A DNA stretch of 64,000 nucleotides from Streptomyces sp. BK340 (GTDB taxonomy: Bacteria > Actinomycetota > Actinomycetes > Streptomycetales > Streptomycetaceae): contig NZ_VISR01000006.1 of the NCBI RefSeq assembly GCF_007827595.1, positions 62,001 through 126,000 of the forward strand, given 5' to 3'. Each line of letters starts with the position of its first letter. Positions within the stretch are counted from its first letter, which is position 1. A program made the position numbers and the translations under genes. Positions 36,302-44,508 of the stretch are shown piece by piece. The notes below the pieces were generated by a model. The model saw only the letters and a program-made list of their open reading frames with translations, was not told where the DNA came from and ran no database searches.

Positions 36302-37153
36302 TCAGGCCACCGTCAGGCCGTCGCTGACCGGTTCCTCGGGGAGGGTGTTGTCGAGCGCGTCGCGTATCCCGGCCGCCACCGCGGGGTGCACCGGCAGCGC
36401 GAGATGCCCGATCCCGGTCACCCGGACGTTCAGGGCGTCCAGGTCGGGGTGGTCGATGCAGGCCGTCTCCAGCGGATCCATCACCGAGTCGAGGTCGCTC
36501 CAGAAGCTGACGAACCGCGTCCGGCAGCCCGGTGCGGGCCGGGTCAGCTCCTCGATCACCTCCGAGCCGGGCCGCATCTGCCGCACGATCGGATGGGCGC
36601 TGGCCAGCGGTACGGCCCGGGTGCCGGAGTGCGGGGTGCCCAGCGTGACCAGGGTACGTACCCGCAGGTCACCGCTCAGGCACTGTACGTAATAGCGGGC
36701 GATCAGCCCGCCGAGGCTGTGTCCCACGATGTCGACCTGGCTGTTTCCCGTGCGCTCGCAGATCTCCTCGACGTGCCGCCCCAGCAGCTCGGCGGCGGTG
36801 CGAATGTCGCAGGTCAGCGGGGAGTAGTTGAGCGATTCGACGCGCTGCCTGCCGTTGCGGACGAGGTTGCGGCGCAGCAGGACGAAGACCGAGCGGTTGT
36901 CGATGAAGCCGTGCAGCAGGACGACCGGCGGTCCGGGCCGGCCGGGAAGCCGTGTGGCGCCGTCCCCGCAGGGGAGCGCGGGGGAGCGGCGCTCCTGGGT
37001 GAGGCCGGTCGGATACAGCAGCAGGTGGCCGGCCAGGATCGCGGCCTCGAGTGCGGTCGCCTTGAGGAGGGCCATGGACAGCTCGACCAGTCTGCCGGGC
37101 CACAGGCGCCGGTAGAGCGGGAGGAAGAGTGGCAGTACCCCGGTGACCTTCAT
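36302..37153 (-). CDS. Alpha/beta-hydrolase, lipase/esterase
   Basis: The product is 283 residues from ATG 37153 with AGGAGG seven bases upstream. The oxyanion region LLHGFIDNRS, the nucleophile elbow GHSLGG (about residue 145) and a late aspartate and histidine (SDLDSVMDP, GIGHLALPVH) complete the triad pattern of triacylglycerol lipases. A hydrophobic stretch at about 25-45 (LLKATALEAAILAGHLLLYP) is probably a signal anchor. The reading frame continues open far upstream, but without coding character. Substrate is unknown; export is likely. Confidence 0.88.
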   Translation of the reverse strand: MKVTGVLPLFLPLYRRLWPGRLVELSMALLKATALEAAILAGHLLLYPTGLTQERRSPALPCGDGATRLPGRPGPPVVLLHGFIDNRSVFVLLRRNLVRNGRQRVESLNYSPLTCDIRTAAELLGRHVEEICERTGNSQVDIVGHSLGGLIARYYVQCLSGDLRVRTLVTLGTPHSGTRAVPLASAHPIVRQMRPGSEVIEELTRPAPGCRTRFVSFWSDLDSVMDPLETACIDHPDLDALNVRVTGIGHLALPVHPAVAAGIRDALDNTLPEEPVSDGLTVA

Positions 37154-37378
37154 GGGCCGACCTCCTGTCGGCGCACGGAGAGACGACTCGATCCCCCGTG
37201 CGCCCTCATGTCCCACCGTGTGATTTCCCCCTCGCTGCGCACCGTAAAACCGCCGGTTGCGCGATGCTGGAGATAACGTTCGTTCACTTCCCGACGGGTG
37301 GCGGAACGTGCCAGATATGCGGTACTTGTCGGTACGGACGGAAGCGGCCGCTTCCGTGGTCGCTTGATGGAGGCAGTG

Positions 37379-37801
37379 ATGGGTGTGGCAGCCGGTCCGA
37401 TCCGCGTGGTGGTCGCCAAGCCGGGGCTCGACGGCCACGACCGTGGGGCCAAGGTCATCGCGCGGGCGCTGCGCGACGCCGGTATGGAGGTGATCTACAC
37501 CGGGCTTCACCAGACGCCGGAACAGATCGTCGACACCGCCATCCAGGAGGACGCCGACGCGATCGGTCTGTCCATCCTCTCGGGCGCCCACAACACCCTC
37601 TTCGCGGCTGTCATCGACCTCCTCAAGGAGCGCGACGCCGCGGACATCCTCGTCTTCGGCGGCGGCATCATCCCGGAGGAGGACATCCCGCCGCTGAAGG
37701 AGAAGGGGGTCGCGGCGATCTTCACGCCCGGCGCGACCACCACGACGATCGTGGAGTGGGTCCGGGAGAACGTGCGTCAGCCGGCCGCGTCCGGGGGCTG
37801 A
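37379..37801 (+). CDS. icmB: Isobutyryl-CoA mutase small (B12-binding) subunit
   Basis: The product is 140 residues from ATG 37379 with GGAGG five bases upstream. It is a stand-alone cobalamin-binding domain with the base-off signature DGHDRG, where the histidine coordinates cobalt, followed by SILSGAH and VFGGGIIP. Length and sequence match Streptomyces IcmB, which joins the large IcmA subunit to interconvert isobutyryl-CoA and n-butyryl-CoA, feeding polyketide precursors and valine breakdown. No icmA lies in this window, so the partner is encoded elsewhere. The 3' end overlaps the convergent DUF5691 gene by 25 bp. Confidence 0.9.
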   Translation: MGVAAGPIRVVVAKPGLDGHDRGAKVIARALRDAGMEVIYTGLHQTPEQIVDTAIQEDADAIGLSILSGAHNTLFAAVIDLLKERDAADILVFGGGIIPEEDIPPLKEKGVAAIFTPGATTTTIVEWVRENVRQPAASGG

Positions 37802-39447
37802 GCCCTGACGCCGGACGGGCCGCCCCCGCTCAACTCCGCGGCCATCGCCGCCCGCAACCGCAGCGTGCTCACCAGCCGCTGGAACGCCTCCGCCCAGTAG
37901 CCCCCGGCGCCGGGCGAGGCGTCCTCGCGCTCGTCGGGTACCGCCAGCAGGCCGTCCAGACGGGCGGCCTCGGCCGGGTCCAGGCAGCGCTCGGCCAGCC
38001 CCATCACCCCGCTGAAGCTCCAGGGGTAACTGCCCGCGTCCCGGGCGATGTCGAGGGCGTCCACCACGGCCCGGCCGAGCGGGGCGCCCCAGGGGACGTC
38101 GCACACCCCGAGCAGCTGGAACGCCTCGGACAGGCCGTGGGTCGCGATGAATCCCGCCACCCACTCGGCCCGCTCCCCGTCCTCCAGCGTGGCCAGCAGC
38201 TTCGCGCGCTCCCCCAGGGACACCGCCCCCGGCCCGCCGGCCTCCGGCGCCGACGGCACCCCGAGCAGCGCCCTCGACCACGCGGCGTCCCGCTGCCGCA
38301 CCGCCGCCCGGCACCAGGCCGCGTGCAGTTCGCCCTGCCAGCCGTCGGCCACCGGCAGCGCCACGATCTGCTCCGGGGTGCGTCCGCCCAGCCGGCCGGG
38401 CCAGGTGCCGAGTGGTGCCGCCTCCACCAACTGACCCAGCCACCAGGACCGTTCGCCCCGGCCTGTGGGGGGCTTGGCCGTCACGCCGTCCCGCTCCATG
38501 CCCGGGTCGCACTCGGGGGGCGCCTCCACGACGATCGCGGGCCTGTTCCCCGTGTGGTCGACGGCCACGCAGGCGGTGGCCCGCACTGCCATCCGCCCGG
38601 CGAGCGCCGAGCCCGGCAGCGCGGACAGCAGCTCCGCCGCCGTCGCCCGGACGTTGCGGCTGCGATCCCCCAGGGCCTGCTCGAGGAACGGCTCGTCCTC
38701 GGCGGACAGGCCCGTGCGCAGCGCGTCGAGGAACATCAGCCGGTCCTCGGCCCGCTCCGTCGCCCAGGTCGCGCTCAGCAGCTCCCGGGCGGGTCCGGGC
38801 GTGCGGGCGCGCAGGGCTGACAGCAGGGCGACCCGCTCGGCGAACAGGCCCTCCTGCCACAGCCGTTGCACCGCTTCGGTGTCCTCGGGGCCGGGCAGCG
38901 TCGCTCCGCCACCCGGTGCCGAGCGCAGGGCGAACCGCCAGTCCGGGTTGAGCCGGGCCAGCCACAGGGCCCGCGGCCCCGCGAACGCCAGCGCCGCCGG
39001 CCGCAGGTCCGTACGGCCCCGGGCGGCGTCCAGCAGCGCGGGCAGCGCCTGCGGGGGTGCCGCGTACCCGTGGGCGTTGGCAGCCGCGAGCCACTGCGGA
39101 AGCAGCTCCATGAGATCCGGTGCGCTGCCCCGCCTGCCACCGCCCCCGCCGCCGGAACGGTCGGCCAGCAGCATGGCGAGCCTGCGCGCGGCGGCGGCGG
39201 GCAGCGGCGGACGACGGTCCTCGGCAGCGGGCTCCGGCCGCGGCGCGGCCGGCCCGGGCCGCAGCCCCGCCCGCCGCCGCAGCGTGGCCAGCGCGGCGGC
39301 GTCCAGCAGGGCCACGGGTGCCTCCCGCCCGGGCACGGCCTGCGCCGGGGGGCGCCGGTCGGTGCCGAGGAGGGCGGTGGTGACGAGGTCCTCCCAGGAG
39401 GCTGGGGTCAGCGCCTGACCGGCCGTCGCGGTCGAGGTTGCGTGCAT
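37777..39447 (-). CDS. DUF5691 family protein
   Basis: The product is 556 residues from ATG 39447 (GTG 39450 is adjacent). It starts with [15 protein letters not shown], typical of the family, and is otherwise alpha-helical with HEAT-like pairs (for example [22 protein letters not shown]). No catalytic motif or membrane span is seen. It starts 41 bp after the SWIM gene on the same strand, so the two form an operon. That operon diverges from MoxR, DUF5682 and vWA genes. I recall these five families clustering in other bacteria. By context it is a scaffold or adaptor in that system. Confidence 0.8.
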   Translation of the reverse strand: MHATSTATAGQALTPASWEDLVTTALLGTDRRPPAQAVPGREAPVALLDAAALATLRRRAGLRPGPAAPRPEPAAEDRRPPLPAAAARRLAMLLADRSGGGGGGRRGSAPDLMELLPQWLAAANAHGYAAPPQALPALLDAARGRTDLRPAALAFAGPRALWLARLNPDWRFALRSAPGGGATLPGPEDTEAVQRLWQEGLFAERVALLSALRARTPGPARELLSATWATERAEDRLMFLDALRTGLSAEDEPFLEQALGDRSRNVRATAAELLSALPGSALAGRMAVRATACVAVDHTGNRPAIVVEAPPECDPGMERDGVTAKPPTGRGERSWWLGQLVEAAPLGTWPGRLGGRTPEQIVALPVADGWQGELHAAWCRAAVRQRDAAWSRALLGVPSAPEAGGPGAVSLGERAKLLATLEDGERAEWVAGFIATHGLSEAFQLLGVCDVPWGAPLGRAVVDALDIARDAGSYPWSFSGVMGLAERCLDPAEAARLDGLLAVPDEREDASPGAGGYWAEAFQRLVSTLRLRAAMAAELSGGGPSGVRAQPPDAAG

Positions 39448-39487
39448 CACGTTCCCTTCTCTTCGTGTCCCTGGGGGGCCGGGCAGG

Positions 39488-40849
39488 TCAGCACAGCGTC
39501 ACGGGGGCGCCCGGGCCCTCGGGCCAGGCCGTCAGCGGGGTGAAGCCGCGATGGCCGCACTCGCCGAAGACCTTGACGGGGGCGCCGCCGGAGAGGGCGG
39601 CCAGGCGCCACAGGCCGGGGCGGGAGCGGGCGGACGGGGTGAGCGGGAGCGCCGAGTCCGCCTCGGCGTCGGCCAGTTGCCAGGAGCCCGCTTCGGTGTC
39701 CGGCGTCGGTATGACGCGGTCCAGCGTGACCGGGACCGACTCCAGCCACGGGTCCTCGCGCAGGGCGTCGCCGTAGCGGGCCGCCGCCTCGGCCGTGCTC
39801 ACGCCCGGCGGGCGCAGTGCGACGGGCGCGGGCGGGGCGTGCTGCTCACCCAGGGCCGCCCGCAGCTGTCCGGCGCCGGGGAACACGGACAGGTCGGCCT
39901 CCACTGCCAGACCGACGGGCAGGGTCAGTTCCGGTGCCCGCCCGGCCGCGCCGTAGGAGAGGAGCAGCCGGGTGCGGCCCGACTCGGCGCCGTGGAGCCA
40001 GATCCGGCGCGTCGTCAGCTTCGGGTCGACCGTGTCGTACTGGGCGAGGACCAGCCAGCGGTCGCGCACCGGTGGGCCGTCCGCCGAGGCGGGCAGGCCG
40101 AGCCGGGAGCGGACCGTCGCCGCGAGGGCGTCCGGCAGCCGGTCGCGGCGCAGCCAGCCCTGGTCGAGGAGATGCAGCAGAGCGCACTCCTCCAGCAGGC
40201 GTGCGGGCCAGCCCGGACCGGAGGCGGGCACCGCCCCCAACTCTCTTACCCGAGAAGCGAGTCCGGGGGCCTGCGCGTCGACCATGCGGGCCGCCGTCTC
40301 GTCCCACAACCCGTATCCCGCCTGTTCGGCCGAGGCCAGGCCGCCGCGCAGCAGGTCCACGAGGCGCTGCTCCAGCTCCGTCGCGCCCGCCGTGACCCGC
40401 TCGGCCCGGCGCTCCGCCCGGCGCCTCGCCGCCCCCGGGTCAGCGGACCCGGGGGCGGAACTCCCGCCGCCCTCCGTCCGTTTGCTCTCCGCGCGCTTGC
40501 GTCTGCCCGAGAGCCACTGCTCGGCCCACTCCGGCGGCTCGGCCGCCGCCGGCACCGCGCCGTCCCCCTCCGCCCACAGCAGAAGCAGCCCGAGCGCGTG
40601 CTTGCACGGGAACTTCCGGCTCGGGCAAGTGCACTTGTACGCGGGCCCGGTGGCGTCCGCGAAGTCCACCACCGTCTGGTACGGCCTGCTGCCGCTCCCC
40701 TTGCACAGCCCCCACACCGTCCCCTCTCCACCGCCCGACCCGGACCACGGTCCGGCCGTGCCCAGCTTGCTTCCCGCCTTGCGTGACGCGGCGTCAGGCG
40801 CCAGTGCCAGCACCTGCTCCGCGGTCCAGCGCACCCCCTGCTCAGTCAT
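39488..40849 (-). CDS. SWIM zinc-finger protein
   Basis: The product is 453 residues from ATG 40849. The SWIM motif CxCx6CxH (CTCPSRKFPCKH, cysteines at about 73, 75 and 82, histidine 84) lies in an N-terminal domain. SWIM zinc fingers bind DNA or protein. The rest is helical with a charged coiled region (about 125-165) and an unrecognised C-terminal beta-rich part. A DNA-damage-type promoter places the predicted transcription start almost on the ATG, so the mRNA is probably leaderless. It heads the operon with the DUF5691 gene and faces the MoxR operon. Confidence 0.87.
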   Translation of the reverse strand: MTEQGVRWTAEQVLALAPDAASRKAGSKLGTAGPWSGSGGGEGTVWGLCKGSGSRPYQTVVDFADATGPAYKCTCPSRKFPCKHALGLLLLWAEGDGAVPAAAEPPEWAEQWLSGRRKRAESKRTEGGGSSAPGSADPGAARRRAERRAERVTAGATELEQRLVDLLRGGLASAEQAGYGLWDETAARMVDAQAPGLASRVRELGAVPASGPGWPARLLEECALLHLLDQGWLRRDRLPDALAATVRSRLGLPASADGPPVRDRWLVLAQYDTVDPKLTTRRIWLHGAESGRTRLLLSYGAAGRAPELTLPVGLAVEADLSVFPGAGQLRAALGEQHAPPAPVALRPPGVSTAEAAARYGDALREDPWLESVPVTLDRVIPTPDTEAGSWQLADAEADSALPLTPSARSRPGLWRLAALSGGAPVKVFGECGHRGFTPLTAWPEGPGAPVTLC

Positions 40850-40856
40850 GCCACCG

Positions 40857-40879
40857 ACGGTAGATCCCGCCACTGACAA
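40857..40879 (-). promoter_or_regulatory. RecA-NDp / PafBC-type promoter of the SWIM-DUF5691 operon
   Basis: On the minus strand TTGTCAGTG, eight bases and TACCGT match tTGTCRgtg-N8-TAnnnT at every defined position. The -10 end is eight bases from the SWIM start codon. Confidence 0.7.
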
Positions 40880-40927
40880 TCGGCCCTGCGAGCGCGTTTG
40901 TGCAGGTCGGAGCGATTGTCAGTGGCG
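40868..40927. repeat. Perfect 15-bp inverted repeat between the two divergent operons
   Basis: CGCCACTGACAATCG (40868-40882) and CGATTGTCAGTGGCG (40913-40927) are exact inverted copies, 30 bp apart. Each arm contains the TTGTCAGTG element of the two divergent promoters. Confidence 0.85.
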
Positions 40928-40938
40928 TGGTGCACGGT
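40916..40938 (+). promoter_or_regulatory. RecA-NDp / PafBC-type promoter of the MoxR operon (weaker -10)
   Basis: TTGTCAGTG, eight bases, then CACGGT. The upstream element is perfect; the -10 has A at position 2 and T at position 6 but lacks the first T. The MoxR start is 44 bp downstream with GGAGGGGG before it. Confidence 0.55.
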
Positions 40939-40981
40939 GGATGCCAGATCCGAACCGGCCGAGCTGGAGGGGGCCTCAGCC

Positions 40982-42112
40982 ATGACTGTGTCCGTGGAAC
41001 CGACGTCCGTCGAAGCGAGCGGGAGCAAGGGTCCGCAGGCGTTGCGACCGCACGCCGAGCACGCCTTCGCAGCCGAACTCACCGCGCTGGCAGCCCAGGA
41101 CGACCGCCCGCGCCCGGAGCGCTGGAAACTGTCGCCGTGGGCGGTGGCGACCTATCTGCTCGGCGGCACCCTGCCGGACGGCACGGTGATCACACCGAAG
41201 TACGTGGGCCCGCGCCGCCTTGTCGAGGTCGCCGTCACCACTCTCGCCACCGATCGCGCGCTGCTGCTGCTCGGCGTGCCCGGCACGGCCAAGACCTGGG
41301 TGTCGGAACACCTGGCGGCCGCCGTCAGTGGCGACTCGACCCTGCTGGTGCAGGGCACGGCGGGCACGCCGGAGGAGGCGATCCGCTACGGCTGGAACTA
41401 CGCGCAGCTGCTCGCGCACGGACCCAGCCGCGACGCCCTGGTGCCCAGCCCCGTCATGCGGGCCATGTCCGAGGGGATGACGGCCCGTGTGGAGGAGCTG
41501 ACCCGCATCCCCGCCGACGTGCAGGACACGCTGATCACGATCCTGTCCGAGAAGACCCTGCCGGTCCCGGAGCTGGGCCAGGAGGTGCAGGCGGTCCGCG
41601 GCTTCAACCTCATCGCCACCGCCAACGACCGCGACCGCGGTGTCAACGACCTCTCCAGCGCTCTGCGCCGCCGCTTCAACACCGTGGTGCTGCCGCTGCC
41701 GGAGAGCGCCGACGCCGAGGTCGACATCGTCACGCGCCGCGTCGAGCAGATCGGCCGCTCCCTGGACCTGCCGGCCGTGCCCGACGGCATCGAGGAGATC
41801 CACCGGGTCGTGACGGTCTTCCGCGAGCTGCGGGACGGGACGACCGCCGACGGCCGGACGAAGCTGAAGTCGCCGAGCGGCACGCTGTCCACCGCCGAGG
41901 CGATCTCCGTCGTCACCAACGGCCTCGCGCTGGCTGCCCACTTCGGTGACGGTGTGCTGCGCCCGGGCGATGTCGCCGCCGGCATCCTCGGCGCCGTCGT
42001 CCGTGACCCGTCGGCCGACCGTGTCATCTGGCAGGAGTACCTGGAGACGGTCGTCCGCGAGCGCGACGGCTGGAAGGACTTCTACCGGGCCTGCCGGGAG
42101 GTGAGCGTGTGA
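40982..42112 (+). CDS. MoxR-type AAA+ ATPase
   Basis: The product is 376 residues from ATG 40982 (GGAGGGGG eight bases upstream). Walker A GVPGTAKT (about residues 98-105), a Walker B/sensor 1 region (LIATANDRDRG) and an arginine-finger-like ALRRRFN identify the AAA+ fold. MoxR ATPases act as chaperones and usually pair with a vWA protein, as RavA pairs with ViaA in E. coli. Here the vWA gene lies two genes downstream. The stop overlaps the next start by 4 bp (GTGA), so the three genes are one operon. A DNA-damage-type promoter is predicted upstream. Confidence 0.92.
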   Translation: MTVSVEPTSVEASGSKGPQALRPHAEHAFAAELTALAAQDDRPRPERWKLSPWAVATYLLGGTLPDGTVITPKYVGPRRLVEVAVTTLATDRALLLLGVPGTAKTWVSEHLAAAVSGDSTLLVQGTAGTPEEAIRYGWNYAQLLAHGPSRDALVPSPVMRAMSEGMTARVEELTRIPADVQDTLITILSEKTLPVPELGQEVQAVRGFNLIATANDRDRGVNDLSSALRRRFNTVVLPLPESADAEVDIVTRRVEQIGRSLDLPAVPDGIEEIHRVVTVFRELRDGTTADGRTKLKSPSGTLSTAEAISVVTNGLALAAHFGDGVLRPGDVAAGILGAVVRDPSADRVIWQEYLETVVRERDGWKDFYRACREVSV

Positions 42113-44508
42113 GCGACGACTCCACGTGGGGCAAGGTCCGTGCCGCCGGGCCGCTGCTGCTCGGCGTACGGCACCACGGGCCCGGCTCCGCGCGCGCGGT
42201 GCGGGCCGCCCTGGAGGCAGACCGGCCCGGTGTCGTGCTGATCGAGGGGCCGCCCGAGGCCGATGCGCTGATCCCGCTCGCCGCCGACCCGGACATGCGG
42301 CCGCCGGTCGCCCTGCTCGGCCACGCCGTGGACGAGCCCGGACGCTCGGCCTTCTGGCCGCTGGCCGAGTTCAGCCCCGAATGGGTGGCGATCCGCTGGG
42401 CTCTCGAACAGGGCGTCCCGGCCCGCTTCATCGACCTGCCCGCCACTCACACGCTGGCATGGGAGACCGGGCCGAAGACGTCGTCCGACGATGAGGAGGA
42501 CGAGGACGAGGAGGACACCGAGGGCGGGCCGGGCGCGGTGCGGGGCCTGCGCGTCGACCCCCTCGCCGTGCTCGCCGAGGCTGCCGGGTACGACGATCCC
42601 GAGCGCTGGTGGGAGGACGTCGTCGAGCACCGGGGCCCGGGGCAGTCGGACCCCTTCGCGCCGTTCGCCGCGCTGGAGGAGGCCATGACGGCGCTGCGCG
42701 AGCGCCACGGCGCCGGCGGGCGGCCCCGCGACCTGGTGCGGGAGGCCCACATGAGACTCCAGGTGCGGGCCGCGCGCCGGGAGTTCGGGGACGCGGTGGC
42801 CGTGGTGTGCGGGGCGTGGCACGTGCCCGCGCTGCGGGAGAAGACCGCCGTCACCGCGGACCGGGCGCTGCTGAAGGGGCTGCCCAAGGTCAAGGTGGAC
42901 CTGACCTGGGTGCCGTGGACGCACCGCAGGCTGGCCCGGTCGAGCGGGTACGGCGCCGGGATCGACTCGCCGGGCTGGTACGGGCATCTGTTCCGGGCGC
43001 CGGACCGGCCGGTCGAGCGGTGGCTGACCAAGGTCGCGGGGCTGCTGCGCGAGGAGGACCGGATCGTGTCCTCCGCGCACGTCATCGAGGCGGTGCGGCT
43101 CACCGGGACGCTCGCGGCCGTGCGTGGCCGTCCGCTGCCCGGTCTGAGCGAGACCACCGACGCCGTGCGCGCGGTGATGTGCGACGGCTCGGACGTACCG
43201 CTGGCGCTGGTGCACGACCGGCTGGTGGTCGGCGACGTACTGGGGGAGGTGCCGGAAGCGGCGCCCGCGGTGCCGCTGCAGCGCGACCTGGCCCGGGAGC
43301 AGCGCCGGCTGCGGCTCAAGCCGGAGGCACTGGAGCGCGCGCTGGAGCTGGACCTGCGCAAGGAGACCGACGCCGGCCGCGGCAGGCTGCTGCACCGCCT
43401 GCGACTGCTCGGCGTCGGCTGGGGGGAGCCCACCGGGTCGCGGGGGAGCACGGGCACCTTCCGGGAGACCTGGCGGCTGCGCTGGGAGCCGGAGCTGTCG
43501 GTGCGGGTCGCCGAGGCGGGGGTGTGGGGGACGACCGTGCTCGCCGCGGCCACGGCCAGGGCAGAGGCGGAGGCGACCACCGCCGGAGCCCTCGCGGAGG
43601 TCACCGCGCTCGCCGAGCACTGCCTGCTGGCCGGGCTGCCGGACGCGCTGCCGGTGGTGATGCGGGTGCTCGCCGACCGGGCGGCCCTCGACTCCGACGT
43701 CGGCCACCTCGCCCAGGCGCTGCCCGCCCTGGTCCGCTCGCTGCGCTACGGCGATGTGCGCGGCACCGACACCGGCGCGCTGGCCGGTGTCGCGGCGGGC
43801 CTCGCCGAGCGGGTCTTCGTCGGCCTTCCGCCGGCCTGCACCGCCCTGGACGCGGACGCGGCGGAGGAGATGCGCGGCCATGTCGACGCCGTGCACGGCG
43901 CCGTGGGACTCCTGGCGGAGACCCTGACCGGCACCCCGGACAGCGGCCGGGGGGACCTGCGCGGCCGCTGGCGGTCCGTGCTGCGGGCCCTGGCCCTGCG
44001 GGACACCGTGCCCGGTGTCGTACGGGGGCGGGCCGTCCGGCTGCTGCTGGACGACGGCGAGCTGGAACCCGAGGAGGCGGCCCGGCTGATGGGCCTGGTG
44101 CTCTCGCCGGGGACGCCGCCCGCCGACGCGGCCGCCTGGATCGAGGGCTTCGTCGGCGGCGGGGGCGGCATGCTGCTGGTGCACGACGAGCGGCTGCTCG
44201 GCCTGGTCGACACCTGGCTGACCGGGGTTTCGGCGGAGGCGTTCACGGACGTACTGCCGCTGCTGCGGCGCACGTTCTCGGCGTACGAGACCGGAGTGCG
44301 CAGAACCCTCGGCGAACTGGTGCGGCGCGGGCTCGGGGAGGCCGCCGGCCCGACGGCCCCGGCGGCAGGACCGCCCGGCTTCGCCGCCGAGCCGGACACC
44401 GGGCGCGCGGACGCCGTGCTGCCGGTGGTGCGGCTGCTGCTCGGCCTGGACGTGGAGCAGGAACACACGGCAACTCACGACAACAGTCTTGCGGGGGTGG
44501 GCGCATGA
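42109..44508 (+). CDS. DUF5682 family protein with TraB/EreA-like N-terminal motifs
   Basis: The product is 799 residues from GTG 42109. The N-terminal ~260 residues show spaced motifs LLGVRHHGPGSARA (about 18-31), LIEGPPEAD (about 44-52) and VVCGAWHVPAL (about 231-241). This order of HxxxxS, ExP and GxxH resembles the TraB/TIKI/erythromycin-esterase superfamily, some members of which are metal-dependent hydrolases. An acidic run (about 125-140) interrupts it. The remaining ~540 residues are helical without motifs I know. It lies between the MoxR and vWA genes with 4-bp overlaps on both sides, so strict co-expression is expected. It is a good candidate for the effector of this system. Confidence 0.82.
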   Translation: MSDDSTWGKVRAAGPLLLGVRHHGPGSARAVRAALEADRPGVVLIEGPPEADALIPLAADPDMRPPVALLGHAVDEPGRSAFWPLAEFSPEWVAIRWALEQGVPARFIDLPATHTLAWETGPKTSSDDEEDEDEEDTEGGPGAVRGLRVDPLAVLAEAAGYDDPERWWEDVVEHRGPGQSDPFAPFAALEEAMTALRERHGAGGRPRDLVREAHMRLQVRAARREFGDAVAVVCGAWHVPALREKTAVTADRALLKGLPKVKVDLTWVPWTHRRLARSSGYGAGIDSPGWYGHLFRAPDRPVERWLTKVAGLLREEDRIVSSAHVIEAVRLTGTLAAVRGRPLPGLSETTDAVRAVMCDGSDVPLALVHDRLVVGDVLGEVPEAAPAVPLQRDLAREQRRLRLKPEALERALELDLRKETDAGRGRLLHRLRLLGVGWGEPTGSRGSTGTFRETWRLRWEPELSVRVAEAGVWGTTVLAAATARAEAEATTAGALAEVTALAEHCLLAGLPDALPVVMRVLADRAALDSDVGHLAQALPALVRSLRYGDVRGTDTGALAGVAAGLAERVFVGLPPACTALDADAAEEMRGHVDAVHGAVGLLAETLTGTPDSGRGDLRGRWRSVLRALALRDTVPGVVRGRAVRLLLDDGELEPEEAARLMGLVLSPGTPPADAAAWIEGFVGGGGGMLLVHDERLLGLVDTWLTGVSAEAFTDVLPLLRRTFSAYETGVRRTLGELVRRGLGEAAGPTAPAAGPPGFAAEPDTGRADAVLPVVRLLLGLDVEQEHTATHDNSLAGVGA

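Noticed and set aside
37154..39094. Open minus-strand frame extending the lipase to 930 residues
   Set aside because: It lies antisense to icmB and overlaps the DUF5691 gene; a good ATG with AGGAGG exists at 37153.
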